Below, in pieces: positions 7,397 through 8,586 of a stretch of 8,586 bases of DNA. The position numbers were made by a program, and so were the translations under genes. The notes beneath the pieces were generated by a model. It searched no databases. It saw only the letters and a program-made list of their open reading frames with translations, and was not told the DNA's origin. Location of the stretch: NCBI GenBank assembly GCA_016710625.1, contig JADJVK010000046.1, positions 1 through 8,586 on the forward strand, given 5' to 3'. Source of the DNA: Saprospiraceae bacterium. Lineage in GTDB: Bacteria; Bacteroidota; Bacteroidia; Chitinophagales; Saprospiraceae. Positions within the stretch are counted from its first letter, which is position 1, and the number at the start of each line of letters is the position of its first letter.

Positions 7397-7427
7397 TACG
7401 TGTTATTTTTCAATGTAGCAATACGTG
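7397..7427. promoter_or_regulatory. TACGTG direct repeat upstream of the antitoxin
   Basis: TACGTG occurs at 7397-7402 and 7422-7427, 25 bases apart start to start (about two and a half helix turns), 23-53 bases upstream of the antitoxin ATG. Ribbon-helix-helix antitoxins often bind repeated short sites in their own promoter, so this is a plausible autoregulatory operator. The match is only six bases. Confidence 0.3.
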
Positions 7428-7467
7428 AATATTAATTGTATCAATTCTCCAATTCATATCCAATCAC

Positions 7468-8383
7468 CTATTGTTCAAGCCATTTTATACATTGCTCTCT
7501 AATTCCCCAGATTTTTTCAAAATCTAGATTTATCTCATTTTCAATAATCCATCTTTGTAAAAACCTTTTATGGTAATCAATTTTAAAAGTAAGCACCTGC
7601 TCTGGTTCGATTTCAATTTCATCAATGATGTCTTCGATCAAATTTCCAATATCTGCATTGCTATTGGTGATCTCAATCCTACGACGATTCAATTTTAAAT
7701 AGCAATGAGCTTCAGGAATATAATCTAAGCCATTCTCAGAAATGATAGACCCAATTTTCGAGGTGTTCAGATGATTCATCCTATAAATTCCTAAAATTAA
7801 TTTTACATTTTCAAAATTATTTAGGTCTGCAATCTTTTTTAAAAAGGAATGTTTCGAACTACAAGTTCCTTTGTTTTCTTTAAGGACTAATGAAAAATCT
7901 TCCCGATTTTGATTCCTTCCATAGGGCAATTTTTTAATATAATCAATCAAATCACCCCAATTTTCAATTCCTTTCGATTTAACTAAGTTCGTTAGTTGGT
8001 CATTTGAATTAAAAATCAGATGCTTTATGGAGAAAACTATTTTATAATTATCAGGATCTGAAATCATAATTCCGTTAGCTGCCCAATATGGGTTTTGGGT
8101 ACTTCAAGCGGTATATTTTTTTGGTTTAAAACTTTTTTAATGGCATTTAATTCAACTGTTGTATTTAGATAAAAGACAAGTATGTCATCTTCATCAAAGA
8201 ACTCTTTAGTTTCCAAAGATGTCGTAAACTCTAAATACCAATTAGAATGCTGATACCCAAAAATAGTCCATTGTAATGGTTATGATTTTTAAAACCACCT
8301 AATTTTTCAAGCCCAACTATTTCAGTATAAAATTTTTCTATGCTTTCTAAATCAGATGTATGTCTTGCATATCTAAATGTCAT
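7468..8383 (-). pseudogene. VOC-family (glyoxalase-like) domain joined to a transglutaminase-like domain; two frameshifts in the VOC part
   Basis: The ATG at 8381-8383 opens MTFRYARHTSDLESIEKFYT, then EIVGLEKLGGF, the start of a YycE-like VOC domain. One lost base near 8256-8263 (T/G run) shifts to HSNWYLEFTTSLETKEFF, and a second near 8090-8097 shifts to NPYWAANGIMISDPDNYKIV, the usual VOC ending. That frame then continues with no stop through 7468. The extension (about 185 residues) has NKGTCSSKH, then DYIPEAHCYLKLN and IEITNSNAD, a Cys, His, Asn/Asp order like the papain/transglutaminase fold, with the Cys at the start of a helix. The restored length is about 305 residues. The VOC part could bind a metal and a small molecule; the second could be a cysteine hydrolase or an inactive relative. 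The two could instead be separate genes joined by lost stop codons. TAAAGG ahead of the ATG is a weak ribosome site. Confidence 0.62.
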
Positions 8384-8479
8384 TTTCTTACCTTTAATTT
8401 TTATTTTAATCGTGAAGGTTTGTAAATATCATAAAAGAATAAAAATAGGTGAAAGATTAGAAATGCACAAATTATAAGA

Positions 8480-8491
8480 TTGCAATTGCAA
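8480..8491. repeat. Perfect 12-base palindrome TTGCAATTGCAA
   Basis: A self-complementary site lies immediately before REP-like copy B and about 100 bases upstream of the VOC gene. It could be a protein-binding site, but I see no partner and no second intergenic copy. Confidence 0.25.
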
Positions 8492-8523
8492 AATATTGGG
8501 GGTAACGGACTTCAGTCCGTTTA
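8490..8523. repeat. REP-like palindromic repeat, copy B
   Basis: This is the same unit as copy A at 6956-6990: AAAATATT, a G-run, then AACGGACT (8504-8511), TC, AGTCCGTT (8514-8521) and TTTA. Both copies are followed by A-rich DNA containing a run of eight or nine A. It lies upstream of the VOC gene, so the two copies, in direct orientation, bracket the toxin-antitoxin remnant and the VOC gene (about 1.5 kb). Confidence 0.75.
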
Positions 8524-8586
8524 AAAAATAGAGTCAAAAAAAAATAAAACAACCCCAAATCCTTAGTCTTATAAATACAATCGGAC

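Noticed and set aside
1..8586. CRISPR array, tRNA or rRNA gene, riboswitch
   Set aside because: No regularly spaced direct repeats, cloverleaf sequence or conserved rRNA segment was seen; the only good repeat is the two-copy REP-like palindrome.

Overview
The window is about 70% A+T and looks like Bacteroidota, most likely Flavobacteriia or a related class. The reasons are the A+T content, the near absence of Shine-Dalgarno sequences, several upstream sites matching the Bacteroidota -7 consensus TAnnTTTG, and the gene families present: a BlaB/IND-type class B1 metallo-beta-lactamase, a DUF6364-like antitoxin with a PIN toxin, and many short lipoproteins. I cannot name the genus. Every gene I can support lies on the minus strand, so transcription runs from high to low coordinates.

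From right to left: a palindromic REP-like repeat (copy B, near 8.5 kb); a frameshifted gene for a glyoxalase-type VOC domain followed in the same frame by a transglutaminase-like domain; a DUF6364-like antitoxin (frameshifted) overlapping a PIN toxin that stops after 38 residues; REP-like copy A at that truncation point (near 6.97 kb); two small intact lipoproteins; a class B1 metallo-beta-lactamase (one frameshift, all zinc ligands present); a twin-arginine-signal flavin amine oxidase (one frameshift); a PaiA-like GNAT acetyltransferase; about 490 bases without a gene; a DapB-like reductase with damaged 3' end; a full-length but heavily broken cation:proton antiporter 5 bases downstream; and the start of an unidentified secreted protein with an in-frame stop at the left edge.

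The overriding feature is breakage. At least seven of the ten recognisable coding units have a frameshift, in-frame stop or truncation. Damage is uneven: the antiporter has about ten lesions, the DapB-like gene about four, and most others one or two, while the two lipoproteins have none that I can see. Several lesions are one-base changes in homopolymer runs, which suits raw sequencing error. Others (a +2 dinucleotide expansion, a missing toxin tail next to a repeat, clustered stops in the antiporter) suit true gene decay. Both may be present. The restored protein sequences are coherent, so I give gene extents across the lesions and mark them as pseudogenes or frameshifted.

Functionally this is an accessory region rather than a pathway: drug inactivation (beta-lactamase, acetyltransferase, VOC protein), an exported oxidase, a cation/proton exchange operon and a toxin-antitoxin remnant bracketed by repeats. 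The two most unusual items are the VOC plus transglutaminase-like single-frame architecture and the REP-like palindrome sitting where the PIN toxin is cut off.
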